From Larimichthys crocea (taxonomy: Eukaryota; Chordata; Actinopteri; Sciaenidae), in contig NC_040025.1 in NCBI RefSeq assembly GCF_000972845.2, forward strand, positions 15,874,126 through 15,938,125: 64,000 bases of DNA, given 5' to 3'. The position numbers and the translations under genes are program-made. Below the pieces are notes generated by a model. The model saw only the letters and a program-made list of their open reading frames with translations, was not told the DNA's origin and did no database searches. Below are positions 20,951 through 61,600 of the stretch, in pieces (position 1 is the first letter of the stretch; each line of letters begins with the position of its first letter).

Positions 20951-23900
20951 GTTTTGAAGTTTTGTGTGTGAAGGTTATGTATACCACCGTGTATTTTCTT
21001 ATCAGTCATGTAACAGGGTTTGGGCGGGGTTCTGCATAATAAAATGGTTTATGTATCCATTATTGGGTCTAATGTGTCTTTTTCTGGCCAAAGATCATAG
21101 TAATATTTTGATCCTCACATGACATTTCACTGGTAATTAACTATGCCATTTCTTTTCACACCGCTATATAACCTATATTCCCTTTTGGCTCGTTGCCTGT
21201 TTCAAATACACCTCTCACTCAGGATTCTCTCTCCACTCACCTTTGGCTCGCTCTCTCTCACCCCTCAGGCCTCACCTCCTCATCATCTTCATTCTTGTGC
21301 CTCCCCACTCCTCCGGCAGTCCCCTGCTCCCTCTTTTAAGCTTTCCTCCTGCCCCTCTACCACACTCCCTCCATCTTAAGTCTGGGGTGACGATAGCTAA
21401 TTATAAAATCAATGATGCCGGGCTGCCTAGTTTACAGCCCCCTCTAAAACCTTAACTGGGAAATCACTGTGGGATTGATGACTCCCTCACTCTTTATCTC
21501 TTTTAATTAGAAATGTAAAAGATATGAAGACCCAGAGGCCAGAACACATCTCCTAGTTTTTATGACCCCGGCGCCTGCCTTCCCCAGCCCTCGCTCCCCT
21601 TCCCCAAATCACCCCTTCCTCTACCTGGCCTTGTTTATTTCCTCTGCCTCCCTGCTGGCACACCCTCCATTCTTACTCTTGTCACAGATACCTTTACCCA
21701 TTTCTTCATCTCTTTCTCCATTACCCTTTCTTTAAGATCGCCTGCCTGCCTCTCTGCTCGCGCAGGGGGAAGGTGTTAAATTTATGGTCTTTGCACTTGA
21801 AAACGTTTCTCACCTTCCCCTCACCTCTCCTCTCTTCCCTTCACTGATTCCCAACCCTCCATGGATTCACTGCATATGTAACAAATGACGAACATGTCCT
21901 TTTTGTCTGTTCTGACCCAAGCAGGAGACACACTGTAAATGATGTGCAGTTTCACATTATGACCCTGCTCCCAACTCCATGCATCCAACATATGACATAT
22001 GCACCTGTCTGTCTTGTATATAGCTCTAGGTCCACATAGAAAGACCCTGCAGTTTGTTTTTTTTATCACGTCAAACCCAGGTCACATGCACCTCCACTCT
22101 CTGCCTTTATCACACCCTGAGCCCGGGGCCCTTCCTCTCTAACTGCTGCCAGGAGCATTTGGGTTCACTGAACTTTATCCTCCTGATCGCTCTCCGAGGA
22201 GCCAGCTTCTCCTGCTCCATTATCTCTCCTGTGTGTTGACTAAAGTACCGCTGCAGTTTGCTTATGTTCAGAGCTAACTCAGCGGATGTGCCGAAGGATC
22301 TCTCTCTGGGTTTAAATATTCAAATGAATTTCCCTGGTATGCCGCACTCATGACCTACTTTTATGGATTCTTTACAATTTTTTATGAATAATTGATGTCC
22401 TGTGGCTGCAAGAATATTACAAGGGAGATTTTTACCCTTTATTAATTCATTGTACAGTTATACCATTTTTTCAGGGACCTTGCTTTACACATTCCCATCT
22501 TTTTTTTCTTACTAGCTCAAGTAATTAGTTAATCAAGCATCACTGATGTGGAAGGATGAGTATATAGAAATCTTGTCCGGCTCCTTTAAATTCCCCCAAG
22601 CACACCCAAACCCTCCCATGGGTTCCCATGGCAACATCTTCCAGGGGCTCAGTATATGAGGCCATTTGATTGTTCCTTGTAAAATAGTGTATAATGTATG
22701 GACCTTATTTTAATTCCAGTCTGGTGTTATTGATCTGTCTTTAATGATAGTTAATTAAAACAATCGTATAATTGATAGAATCTCATCTCTGTTTATCACC
22801 CTCCTCTGATTCTCTCTCTCTCTATTAATAAAATCAAGGTGAGGCATTAGTATCCCACACTGGTACTCTGAAAAAAGAAAGATGTTTACTATCAGTGGCC
22901 CTTTACTAAAAGGATCCCTGTTCTTTATCAGGATATCAAGAGAGCCCGATCTTATCAGTGATGTACTCAAGGTAGACGTTATAAAATCTGTGACAAATGT
23001 ATAACTCTTGAGTTTTGGTGACATTTAAAAGACCAATCTCGAAAATGTTTAAGGCCGTCAAGGGGTTTCCTTGTTTTATTAATTTGCTTGTCCCAAACGT
23101 GGTTTGCACTACTATGATCAGGAGATATTCTCACAAATGTGTTGACTCTATGCTGAGTTTAAGACCCTGATGTCCTTTCACATTTCACAGCTCATTACCA
23201 AAACAGACTCCGCTTTGGATCCAAGATGCTGTCTTCTACAAGCTCAAATATCACATTAATCCAGTAAAATCTAATAACATGTTGGACTATGAACTGTTTA
23301 GCTGGAAGCATCACTTTCATTTTCCCTGGCAGACCTCTAACACGGACATGATAACTAACAATTATTTCTTTTATCATCAATTAATCTTCCAATGATTGCT
23401 TTTATTACGTGTTTAGTCACATAAACACACAAAATCACAACTTTGCAAAGCTGAAAGTGTTTAAACCCCAAGATATTAAATATATAATGACATGGTAAAG
23501 ACGCGGCATGTTTCATATGAGAATAGGAAAATGTTTGGCATTTTCCCCACAAATTTTGCTTGAAATCGATTATGAAAATAGTTGCTGTTTGTTGTTTATC
23601 AATGAATCCACAAATTCTTATATTGATATCCAAAGAGATATACATTATTTCTATCTTATTGTTGATGTGGTGAACATCAAGTTTTATTCTTTTTATTTAT
23701 CATATGTCGTCCATCTTTCTAACATTCAATAAATAAATAAATAAATCATAACAGACAGTTTTACTCATTAACTTCTAAACCACAACTATCTTTGAGTCAA
23801 AACCATCGGAAAGAGTAAGTCTACCTGCACTCCTGCAACTGCAGAGTGAACAAATCTTAGGAGCAGACCTTTATCTGATGTCCTTGTGCAGCAGGAGACT

Positions 23901-24114
23901 GTGATTTATTAGCCTCTGCATCCACAGCTCTCCATGACCTAACAGATCCTGCTCTTATCCTCCATGCAGGGTGAACACTGCTGCAAGCAGCGCACCCTGC
24001 AGTCATGGTTCAAGAGCTCCCTCTACTGATAAATTGTGGTAATGCATGACTTAGAACACAGTGTTATAAAACTGTGTACTGTATGAAATTTGACACACGA
24101 AATAAAAAAGTCCA
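20951..24114. other. Spacer between the converging 3' ends
   Basis: No gene. The block 21,180-21,860 is pyrimidine-rich. The block 22,260-22,560 (TTTAAATATTCAAATGAATT and an AATTGATG core) and the block 22,720-23,040 look like conserved non-coding DNA. A run of AAAT repeats sits near 23,729-23,746. The small frames here show no protein character. Confidence 0.55.
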
Positions 24115-25356
24115 GTAATCTCACAAAAGTAGTTTATTGTGCCTCTTACTGTTTATATGGCTTTTCTTTGTATGACAAGAGTTGACATAAACAGAGGGTA
24201 GACAACACCTTGGCCATGTTGAAAAAACAAAAACATAAAAACAACATAATCTCAATGTTCTGCCTGCATTGCTGTCATTAACATCATGACAGCCCAGCAG
24301 AGAGAGAGAAGAGATGACGTCATCACACAAGTGTTCTTGTATGACAGCATCATGCCGAGGACATTCACCCGATCACTGAAAACATGCTAAACCATTCACA
24401 CACACACATTCCCATGAACGCACGCACACGCACACGCACACGCACACACACACACACGCACTCAAAATGAGGAGACCTGCCCATATTCAGAAGATGGGAC
24501 CTCTCACCGCTACAGAGAAAATGTTCATATTGCTTCAAAGAGAGACAAAAAAAACCCCTCTGTACTGTATATCAGCTGTGCTCTACCAGCTGATCGCCAA
24601 CAGAGACATTTTGGCAATAAAGAAATGATACATGAGAACACATAACCCTCCACGGCTCCTTTAAAGAGAGGTGAGGATATACACAAGAAGACAAGATGAT
24701 ATAATGGCTTTTGGGATGAGAAGGCAGTTTGCTGCATGGATGCCAGTGCGAGCACAGACGGGGCAGTGAGGATGATGATAATGATGATGATGATTTGTCC
24801 CCCTCTGGGAGAGTCAGACTGGCATCCATGCTGTTTTTCAGACTTGTTACCTTCTATGTACACGCAGAGGGGTTGAGCTGATCAAAACGGAGTCAAGAAT
24901 AACACACATAAATATTGCCTGTTTCTAGCGTGCCTGAGAGCAGCTAGGGTTTGGTCCTTACTGAAAAGCCCTGAGTCTGATTCCAAAATGTCTTCCATAA
25001 GGATTCCTGCTTTTGATGACTTGCATATGTCTTTGATCGTTGTGTTGATGCATAATGTTTCTACTATGAGTGTGATGTTTTTGTCCGTGCTGAAAGTGTG
25101 CATGTGTCCGGTGTCTATCGACATCATCGGGGAGTGCTCTAAGGTTGATTGTTGTCGATATTATTATCAGTTTGAACATGCTAACAGAGATAAACGCTCA
25201 CAGACAGTAACTCTACTCAACAGCGGATGTGATGTGCCTGACTTGAATAGAGCATGACAAGAAGTGCTACATATATACGGTGTAAAAGTGTAAATCTCTG
25301 TCTGGGCACTTGATGCCAGGTTGGCACATCTGCTACAGCTGAGGGTAGAGTGAAAG

Positions 25357-25387
<31 letters not shown>

Positions 25388-26505
25388 CACTGTGGATATA
25401 CTGTACGTGAGATCGAAGGTGTGAGTGCATGTGTGAGTGAGCGCTCTGCTGTGAGGAGTGTTGGATCGTGACTGGAGTCCCTGCCAGTAGTCAAACTCAT
25501 GCCTCAAAGATGACTTCTCCTAACTTTGGCACAAATATGCTTACTTTCCATATTGACAGCATTAGTTGGCTACAACGAGAGCAAAATAGAATAATGCCAA
25601 TTCCCTGATAACAGATACTGATTAAGTCACTGCAACATAACAATAGTCCTCTGGGTTGATTATCATTGACATCCACAGTGAGCCAAAGTGCCCAAAAAAA
25701 AGCCCCAGCTAAGCATATGTAGCTGCTAAGGAAGACCCAGCCAGTTCTGATTACCCTTCTTTCCCTCTGAATATCTTCTCAGGAAAGCTCTTCAAAGAAA
25801 AACAAAAAAAAAACTTGTCTACAGGATTCATATATAAAAACCAGAATAACAAATAAAGACAAAATTATAATGGTATATAGATATGTATGGACTTATTCAT
25901 AAATTGAAAAAAAAAAAGAAAAAGAAAAACAGAAAACAATATTTAAAAGCAATAACCACAAAAACAAAAGATAAGCATACTCGATTTGGTTTTGACCTGT
26001 ACTTTTGTTTTCTTTTGAGAAATGTGCTTGTTGTAATCCATCGGAATCAACTGCTCAGTTCTGGTGTCTGGTTTGGCCTTTCCCCTATTTTAGATATAAA
26101 CAACAATAGTGGAAAAAAAAAGACATTTAGCTTTCTCAAAGAGGTTATGTTCTTTTTGTCACGTCAACTTCCCTCTTGGCTACGCCAGGAGTTCATACGG
26201 TTTTACTGTCATCTCTCCTTTATTTTTCTGTAGTTCACTTGTCATGGACCATGTGGCCTGAGTTAGAAAGTGTCTATACACATAAGGCTCTACTGTGCTC
26301 CACTGTGGAGGACACAATGATGTGCAGTAAGGAGAGAGAAAGGGGGAGGGAAGGCCAGCATTTTCTTGAGGTGGGAGAGGGAGTGAGGTTGGATTGTATG
26401 TTTCCATGTATGTATGTGTGTGTGTGTGGGTGTGTGTGCATGTGTGTATGTATGTGTGTTTGAACCTGTATGAGCATGAGTGTGTGCATGTATGAAATGC
26501 TCTGT
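24115..26505 (-). other. rarg: RARG 3' UTR
   Basis: It runs from the stop codon at 26,506 to the AATAAA at 24,133-24,138 (minus strand). It includes CA/GT microsatellites at about 24,421-24,462, 25,357-25,384 and 26,410-26,460, a GAT-type run near 24,771-24,793 and a U-rich stretch (A-rich on the + strand at 25,905-25,930). The open frames here are low-complexity shadows. Confidence 0.65.
24133..24138 (-). terminator. RARG polyadenylation signal
   Basis: TTTATT on the + strand reads AATAAA on the minus strand, followed after 20-40 bases by a T/GT-rich stretch (ttttttatttcgtgtgtc in the sense direction). Confidence 0.6.
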
Positions 26506-53850
<27,345 letters not shown>

Positions 53851-54031
53851 GGCGACGGAGCACACTCAAGGGTCCGTAGCAGGCCCTTACAACACCTGGA
53901 AATCCCCCGGAAAAGTTGAAATCTGTGTCCTTTTTTCAAAGGATGTGGCGAATGGATGAGCGACGATGAGGTCTCTTGTTTACTGAGGTAACGTCGAACT
54001 CCACTTTAGAAGACTCATCTGATTCACTTTT
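53851..54031 (-). other. rarg: RARG gamma-1 5' UTR part of the A1 exon, with a uORF
   Basis: The exon begins at 54,031 after ccctttctctccctcag. A single upstream ATG at 54,016-54,018 opens a 12-codon frame that stops at 53,980-53,982, 129 bases before the main ATG. Confidence 0.75.
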
Positions 54032-55431
54032 CTGAGGGAGAGAAGGGAAAGAAGAAATATGTGTTACTTCTTACTAATTAATTCACCACATGCAACATGA
54101 GGATAAATGTTTCTGATTGGCATGAACATGATGACACAGCAGTGGTTTGTGCCTCTCTGGATTCCACCAACTCAATTCACCTCACATCAACTCTCAGGCT
54201 CTGATCCATCTACCCTCTGGGACAGAGAAAAGTTTATCCGCGGTTCTAATGTAAGAAGGATGTGTACGACTTCATACCAACAGGTATGAGAGAATGGGAA
54301 GGAAAGAGGAAGTAAGGAAGGACAGCGAGAACCAAAACAGATAAAGACGTGAGAGAAAAAGAATGAGTGAGCTGTGAAAGGAAAAGCCAGAAAAACTGGG
54401 ACTGGGCGAGGGGAAAAGAAAATAAGAAAGAAGTTTGGAAAAAGTTATAACAGGGAAGAGCAGGAGGGAGGGAGGGAGGGGAAAAAAAGAGAGAGAGAGA
54501 AAAAGAGAGAGAGCTCTTGTTCCTGCAGTTTTGAAGAGCTTCCAGACTTCTACAGTGATTCCAGGCTATGCCATATGATTTAAATCACCAGAACTCTACT
54601 ATAAAGGGCTCCTCTGTTCCTGCTGCCAGCCTAGCACAGCAGCCTGCCTCTCTGCCTCTTTCCCCCAGGACCAGAGGCCCAGACACGGGGTCCAGAGCAT
54701 GAAGAAGGGAGGGAGGGAGGGGGGTCGATGGGGGTAGAGGGTAGAGAAAATGAGATCCACTGATTGCTAACTGCTGCTGTCACTTCCAACTATCTTCTCT
54801 TGAGGTCAGGCTCCCATCCCACAGAGTCATTTTGGCTCTAACCTCCTACAGCCCGCTCATCACTTTGACTCCACACAGTAGGCACAGACAAGTCAGGCTC
54901 AAGTGTGGACAAGGCTGCAGTTATGCCCCACTGTTGACTGTTAATACAAGAGGGGGGTGAAAAAAATCCCGGTAAAGCCTCCCATTTTCTTTTTCATGTT
55001 TTCTTTTTGCCTTTCACTTCCCTAGCGTGATTTCATGAGTGGGTGGTGTGATCAGCTTGTTTTTTAAATGTGGCTTTGAAAAAGAGCAGAGCCAAGGAAT
55101 TTGGAACTGCTGTGGCTTGTGAATCTGGGAGAAAAGACAGGGAAAAAATCTTGGTAATGAATTCGGAATAAACAAAGAAATGGGGGGGGGGGAGAGATCT
55201 AAGGCTGAACCGGTGAACTGCTGAACTGAGCGAAAAACTGCACACAGAGGAACAGTGACAGGGTCTGGGCACTGGGGGGCACTAAGAGGTGGCGCCGTGC
55301 CCAGGAAAAAAAAAGAAGAGGGAACACTTTCCAAGACGCACACATATGCACCACACAGTCTGAAACACATACACATGCAATCAAGCACTGAAAAGAAAAA
55401 AAAAACTCTACACATGTGTGAGAGCACCCAC

Positions 55432-55433
<2 letters not shown>

Positions 55434-55471
<38 letters not shown>
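55434..55471. repeat. (CA)n microsatellite
   Basis: About 19 uninterrupted CA units. Confidence 0.95.
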
Positions 55472-55473
<2 letters not shown>

Positions 55474-55887
55474 CTCACCCCTTTGCCTTTTCCAGGGCTC
55501 TGGCTCCCTCCCTGCCTCTCTTTCTGGCTCTTTCTCTTTCAACAGAGCCAGTTAATTACACCCTACTGCTGCAGGCAGCTTCAAACCACCACTAATTTAG
55601 AGTTCCATTACAGTAAACTGTTCCACATGTGCTTCCAGGGCCCAGGCAGGCTCGGGTGGCCACGTTTCAGGAAGGAGCAGCCGCCGATAGGCACCCACCC
55701 CCATCCTGCCAACACAGCCATACTGCCATCTTTCTTTTTCTTTCCTCCTTTCGCTCTGTGTTTCTTGCTTTCTTTTATTCCCTTTTTTTTCCTGCACTCT
55801 ATCCCTCATTCAAACGCCCTTTGATTTTCTTTCCCCTTTTCTGACCTACCCCGCATCTCCTCTCTGTAATCATGTCCTTATACCAAA

Positions 55888-55913
55888 CCCCCCCCCCCCC
55901 CCCCCCCCCCCCC
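55888..55913. repeat. Poly-C run, 26 bases
   Basis: 26 consecutive C on the + strand, hence 26 consecutive G in the RARG primary transcript. Such a run is also a sequencing hazard, so its true length is uncertain. Confidence 0.85.
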
Positions 55914-58900
55914 ATTTCTTCATCCCTCTACTGCTTATACAACTTGTACCATGACCCTGTGCAGCGGTTCCACTGTGTGGCTAACACACAAAAACATCAC
56001 TAAAGATTTCACAGTGGGCCTAATGGGAGAAGAGGTACAGACTGGAAAAACAAAACTGCCAGCAACACACAGGCTCATAATGTGTGTCTGTGCGTGTGTG
56101 TGTGTGTGTTATGAGTATGTACTTGGCCAGAGTTTAGCCCGTTTGGGTATCTGCCTCATGAACTCAAACCAGGCCCCATAAAGGCAGCACAATCTGTCTG
56201 CGAGTGTTCGGAGAAGAAAGGAGACTAGAGGAGAAAAAAGAAGATGTGTGAGAAAAAAGAAGGAAGAGACTAGGACCGCAGGAGGAACAATATATTAATC
56301 CAAAAAAATGACACTTTAAATGAGTTTCAAGACACCCAACCCAAACGGAGAATTCTACCCAAGTGCAATAAACTGCTGTACCACTGCGCGTTCACACATA
56401 TGTCATGAAACAACAAAAGAAAGTAAGAAAGAAACAGAGACAGAAAGACAGAAAATAAGAAAGAGAGAGACAGAGAGAGAGAGAGACAGAGAGAGAGAGA
56501 GAGCCTTTTAAAATAGAACCCAGTAACTTTACTCTCCCCAAACACAATAATGAATTAATAAAAGAGTTGGCGCCAGTGTTTTTTAATGAGTCACATCAGC
56601 CCAGCAGCTTTTTACAGAGCCATTTATGTTTTATGTTGGGTCCTGTGGTAGGCTCACTTCGCCAGCCCGTCTGGGGCTATAAGGGGATAAGGGGAATTTG
56701 GAGTGACCTCATCCCCTGTTAGCCAGGGCCAAATGGGCATTGAGGGCCTCCCCACTTCCCTTGAGCCTGGGGGGCACACAGGAGGCAGCAGGCGGCCAGG
56801 CAGGCGAGGAGCACCAGGGCCAGCTATGGGTGGGTTCACGGCTGCTGCTGGGACTTTCCATCATTCCCTAAGAGGTGCACTGTAGCAGTTTAAATTTACT
56901 TTGGTTGTTTCTGTAAATAGTGGAGTGTCAGACCTCACAGTAGTTCATCAAGTTGAAGGAGACTCATTGGTTACACTTGAGATAATCCATTGATTTTATT
57001 GGGACAAAACGTGTTACAAATGAAATGAAATCAATCAAACAGACAATTTGGAGACAGCGCTACAAGACGAGGCACGCTTAGAGAGAATTGTTTGCTGAGG
57101 AGTTTGGATTTCAACAAAAAGACAGAGCAGAATGGAGAACCAAAGCGAGAGTAAGAGAGAGAGAGAGAGAGAGAGCTGTTCCCACAGATTGAATGTCTGT
57201 CAAACAAAGGGTATCAAATCCTCTGTGAGCAAAACAACAATTGTGCCTTAACCGTTGTGACGGAGCAAGCCCCCTCCGGCAATAAGAACTGCAGTCAAAC
57301 ATAACAAATAAATCACGGCATCTCAGGAAGCTCTGCACCACACAACCAAGAAAGGCAGTTGGTTTTTTAGTCAGCACAAGAAACCACAGGTGATTACTCG
57401 GCGTATATGAGCAGGATTTTAGGTGCCATGGCCGCTCAGGGTTGTTACTAGAGGACAGTTTTCTTTCTACAGTAGGAAACACAAACAGTGCGTTGATTTG
57501 TCTTTGTGGACGTTTGCATTTAAATTCAAATTATCACATCTCTTCTATTTTTGTTTCACTTTTCTGAGACTCAGAGTTCACACATTTTTGCTTTGGGTTT
57601 CACAAACTCCCCAGAAGGCTCCCCAGAATTTCAATAAATTTCCTGTAAAGTAAACTAAAAATATGTGTCAATCAGTCCAGGCAGAGCAGCAAGTCAAAAC
57701 CTTTACTGGAAGGACTGAATTGTAAATTCACAGCCTCAAGATAAATGATCTGTACCATGTATCCTGGCAGAGAAAGCTTGGCAGAATCACACAAGTCCTC
57801 TCACTCTTTTTCCACCTCTGACTTGCCCACTCCTGTTCATTTTTTGACAGAAAGCTGTGCATGTCTTCCAGGCAATGTCTTCCAATTGTCAACATCATAA
57901 AGTGATTTATGTTCAGTCACTTTGTAAGGGAAATTACTTGAAGCAGAGAAAGAGAGGGTTGTGTTGAAGTTTTGGGTCGTGGGTGAAGTCATACTAGCGC
58001 AGCAGTTAAACAATGTTATTGCAGTCCATGTGTCCTAACTGAACTGACAGACCGGCTTTTCCAACGCCTCGGAGTAAAATGAATACTTAGTGTCATCATC
58101 ACTCTTTAACTTGCTTACAAAGGGCTATATAATAATTGTGGATTGACTCACAACTGTCACAGACAAATGAAAACGTCCACATTGAAACACAATCACGGGA
58201 GCGTTATCTGATGTTGTTACTGGCGTCAGCAGTATTTTGGCTGTGAAAACATATCCTCAACACTATTATCTGATGCAAAGCTGACAGCTCCCAGTCTTTC
58301 AACAAGTGGCTGGCTAATGGCTCTAAGATAGACACCCAGTGACAGACAGTCCAGTCTCTCCAAACAAACCTGCATTCCACCACCTGAAACTTGTTTGACA
58401 TCTGCCGGCTCTTGGCATCACACAAACATGTATTTGCTTACAGCAACAATGCAAAGTAGCACCTCTGTGTAATCATTTGTCAGTTAAAGGGATTGTTTTT
58501 CATGACTGCCACAAGGGAGTGTCATTATGCAATCCTTGTTTTTCTATCTATAAATCATCAAGGATTAATTGCTAAATCTTTTTTTGTTCTCCTATTTTTT
58601 TCTTTGTTTAAACATAATGTCACGAAACAGGCTGTATTGCCTTGCAGTGGTGGAGAGAAGTATGGAAAGAGTGAGAACTCACAGTGAGACATAAAACACT
58701 TTGTGACATGATGAAGTCATCCCGACAGCTTGCTGTTTCCATGATGTGGTAGTGCTCATTGGATTGGAGCACTCAAGATGGAGTCTCCAGCAATGGGTCC
58801 AGCAAAACAAGAAAACACACCACAACAGGAAAAGGCAAAGACAGATGCATGGCAAGACATTGTGAGTAATAAAGAGAGAGTTAAAGAGGCAGGAAATACA

Positions 58901-60605
58901 GCGAGAGAAAGTTCCAAGATGGCTACTCTTATTTAAATGTTAAAGTTGGTGCTACTTATACATCTTGTTTTATAATTACTCAGAGAGGATTAACACAGGC
59001 GGCAATGGAGGTGTTTCCCTCCCATAACTCGGAGAGAAAACAATCCTTTCTCTGTATAAAGAGATGCATAAAGGATGAGTTTCACCACAACTGCTTTTAG
59101 CCTCGGGAGTCCACAGATCACTCAGACACATGCAGGCCCAAACACACATGCAAGCACAACACACAAAACAACACACATTGACACACAAGTTAAAATTTGT
59201 GCCAAAAGATCTTTTAATGAGGGCTTGGAGGCAGACTGAAAATGTAAATCCTCACAATCAGAGCGGCACACCTGCAAAAATAGACATAGGAAATGGTGTG
59301 CAGATAGTTTCCTTGTTAATTATAGTGTGGTAGCGGAGAGTGCCCCTCGATTCCCCTAAAACCACCTGTCTAACCCCTCCCTACTACTTGGACTTAATTG
59401 CTATAGAAATTCCAGAAAAGACAGGTATCAACAACTCCCAGATTTACTGCTCAAAGTCATGTCACAAAGAAGAACTGTTAGCAGATTTTGCAATACACAC
59501 ACTTTTATGGGTCAACTCTTGTTTCAGCTGTTTCTCAGATGCACCTAATCTGAAAAGCATAATCACATAACGCACCAGGTTTGGAAAGATTGTTACAAAA
59601 TCAATGTAAAATTGTTTGTTGGTAGAGTTTTAGACTTTGATAGTTTTTCCTGGAAGAATGATTCAAACTAATTAAATAGTAATTATTCATTGTTGTGATT
59701 AGAATTAGTGTTTCTCATTAGTTTTTGATGATATTTAACCTTTTGATCCATACCAGACATGTTTAAATGTAAGACAAAACTACTAACTCTGAGTATATAC
59801 AACAACAAAAATGGGAGTATGTTTCAGGCGAGGCCAATAAAGATGACATACTCATCATCACAAGAGCATGGATCATGACACATAGCCATTTGCAGTACAT
59901 GACAGCAGATAAAAATAATAATTGATTCCACACTGTTACTTAAGACAGACAAAATACTGTGAGTGAACACCATGAAGGTAAAGCTGCTCTGTACGGACAG
60001 CCTGTCCTCGAAAAAGACCCCATGGGTGGTGCTCTGGAAGAGGAGAGCGCAGTGATATTACTCTGTCTCAAAAGATGAGCTCCGTTTCTTCCACTCCAGA
60101 TGTCACTGACTCAAACTGATAAACCAGATGACAGGGGAGCGCGACAGAGATATCACTGGCCTTCGAGCAGGTATCCCTCACTCGACCGTGTGGGTGTTTT
60201 TGCAATTCACTTCAATCAAACTGTCCCTCACACTTATGTCAGGTCCACCAGGGGATATAAGAGGTGGATAGCAGCAGGTGCAAGGCCAAGGCAGTCCAGC
60301 TGCAGTGGTTTGCCTACTGACCAATCACTGCTAGAGCAATAAGGCAAATCACTGTGGAAAGCTACACTCTGACATCAGGGCCCTGATCTTCATCTGATAT
60401 CCAAATCACACAGCACTAAACGCACTGTGTTACACATGGCTGTAACAAGTGGAACCTGTTAACCTAGCACATATGCCAGCACCAATAAATAATCTTTGCT
60501 GACACACAGCTAACTATGGGAACACAATGAATAAACTTTCATGTAAACTAAGACCAGAGTTTCAGACACACCTCACTCCACAGGAATTAGCCTCTGCTGT
60601 TTAAA

Positions 60606-60687
60606 AAGGTGGAAAACAATGCTTCTCTTTTCCAAGTACTCATATGAAGGTGGAAAACAATGCTTCTCTTTTCCAAGTACTCATATG
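60606..60687. repeat. Perfect 41-bp tandem duplication
   Basis: Two identical adjacent 41-base copies (60,606-60,646 and 60,647-60,687), each starting aaggtggaaaacaatgc. Confidence 0.95.
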
Positions 60688-61232
60688 CCGGTTATAAAAT
60701 ATATATAAAAAAAACAGGTCAAGGACTGGTGACTCCACTGGTGAATACACATTCACACACATCAAACACATGCAAGCATGTACACACTAACACACGCACA
60801 TATGCTAATAATAAAGAGCTCCACAGGCACCGAGTAACACTTGAAGCACTCACTAATAAGCACATATGTGCACAGGCACACACACCAGCCCAAGTATGTT
60901 TTCATATAAACTCAGTGTCACTCTCGCAGCAATAAAGCCGACATACTCAAACGCTGCACGCAAACAGACATGTGTGTTAGGACATTTTAGTGTTTACACG
61001 TGAAAATCTGGTCAGATTTCAGGAAAACAGTGATTAATTGTCTCGAAGCCTCTCAACTGTTTTGCACACTCAGTCTCTGTCTTCAATTAAAAGTGTCGAC
61101 CAAAAAAAAAAAAAAAATGCAGCCTCTCTCTTTCTTTCTCTGTGTTAACAGAGAGAGAGAGAATGAGAAAAAGAAAGACAAACAATGATTAAAGGTTGTG
61201 TTTCTACGCTTTTTTAAGTATAAATTACTCAC

Positions 61233-61500
61233 CGGCTCTGGACTTGACAAGGCAGACGGACAGATGGAGTAGTTGACGGAGCGGTCTGATGAGCGGAGCT
61301 AGCCAGGGAAAAGGAGAAAAGATGTGTGTACGTTCATCAGAGTCCTTCTGACAGCAAAGACAGAGTAGCAGTGAGCCTCTCTCTCTCTCCCTCACTCCCC
61401 CTCTTCCACTCTCTCCTCCTCCTCTCTCTCAGTCTCTACCTCTTAAAATCACTCTTTCACTCTCCAAACACAGGCACACACTCACTCTCTCACTCACTAA
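61233..61500 (-). other. rarg: RARG gamma-1 non-coding exon 1
   Basis: A good donor, GAGCCG|GTGAGTAA, lies at 61,232. The exon sense strand continues to roughly 61,400-61,500, where CT-rich DNA begins. The assignment rests on the donor, distance and direction; the 5' end is approximate. Confidence 0.45.
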
Positions 61501-61600
61501 GAAATAATTATACTCTCTGATTCATAAAGCCTTCCTTTGTCACGTGACCCAACACTTCAAATATACAGCACATTTTTTCACAAGCCACAAAATGCCTGGA
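61500..61600 (-). promoter_or_regulatory. Probable RARG gamma-1 promoter segment
   Basis: It contains the perfect palindrome GTCACGTGAC at 61,539-61,548, an E-box of the USF/TFEB (CLEAR) type, just upstream of the inferred first exon. Confidence 0.4.

Larger units (their letters stand above)
54032..61232. other. RARG gamma-1 first intron
   Basis: No gene seen. It contains (CA)n at 55,434-55,471, a 26-base C run at 55,888-55,913, (GA)n at 56,461-56,503 and 57,151-57,174, a GC-rich block at 56,560-56,880 and a perfect 41-base tandem duplication at 60,606-60,687. Confidence 0.6.
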
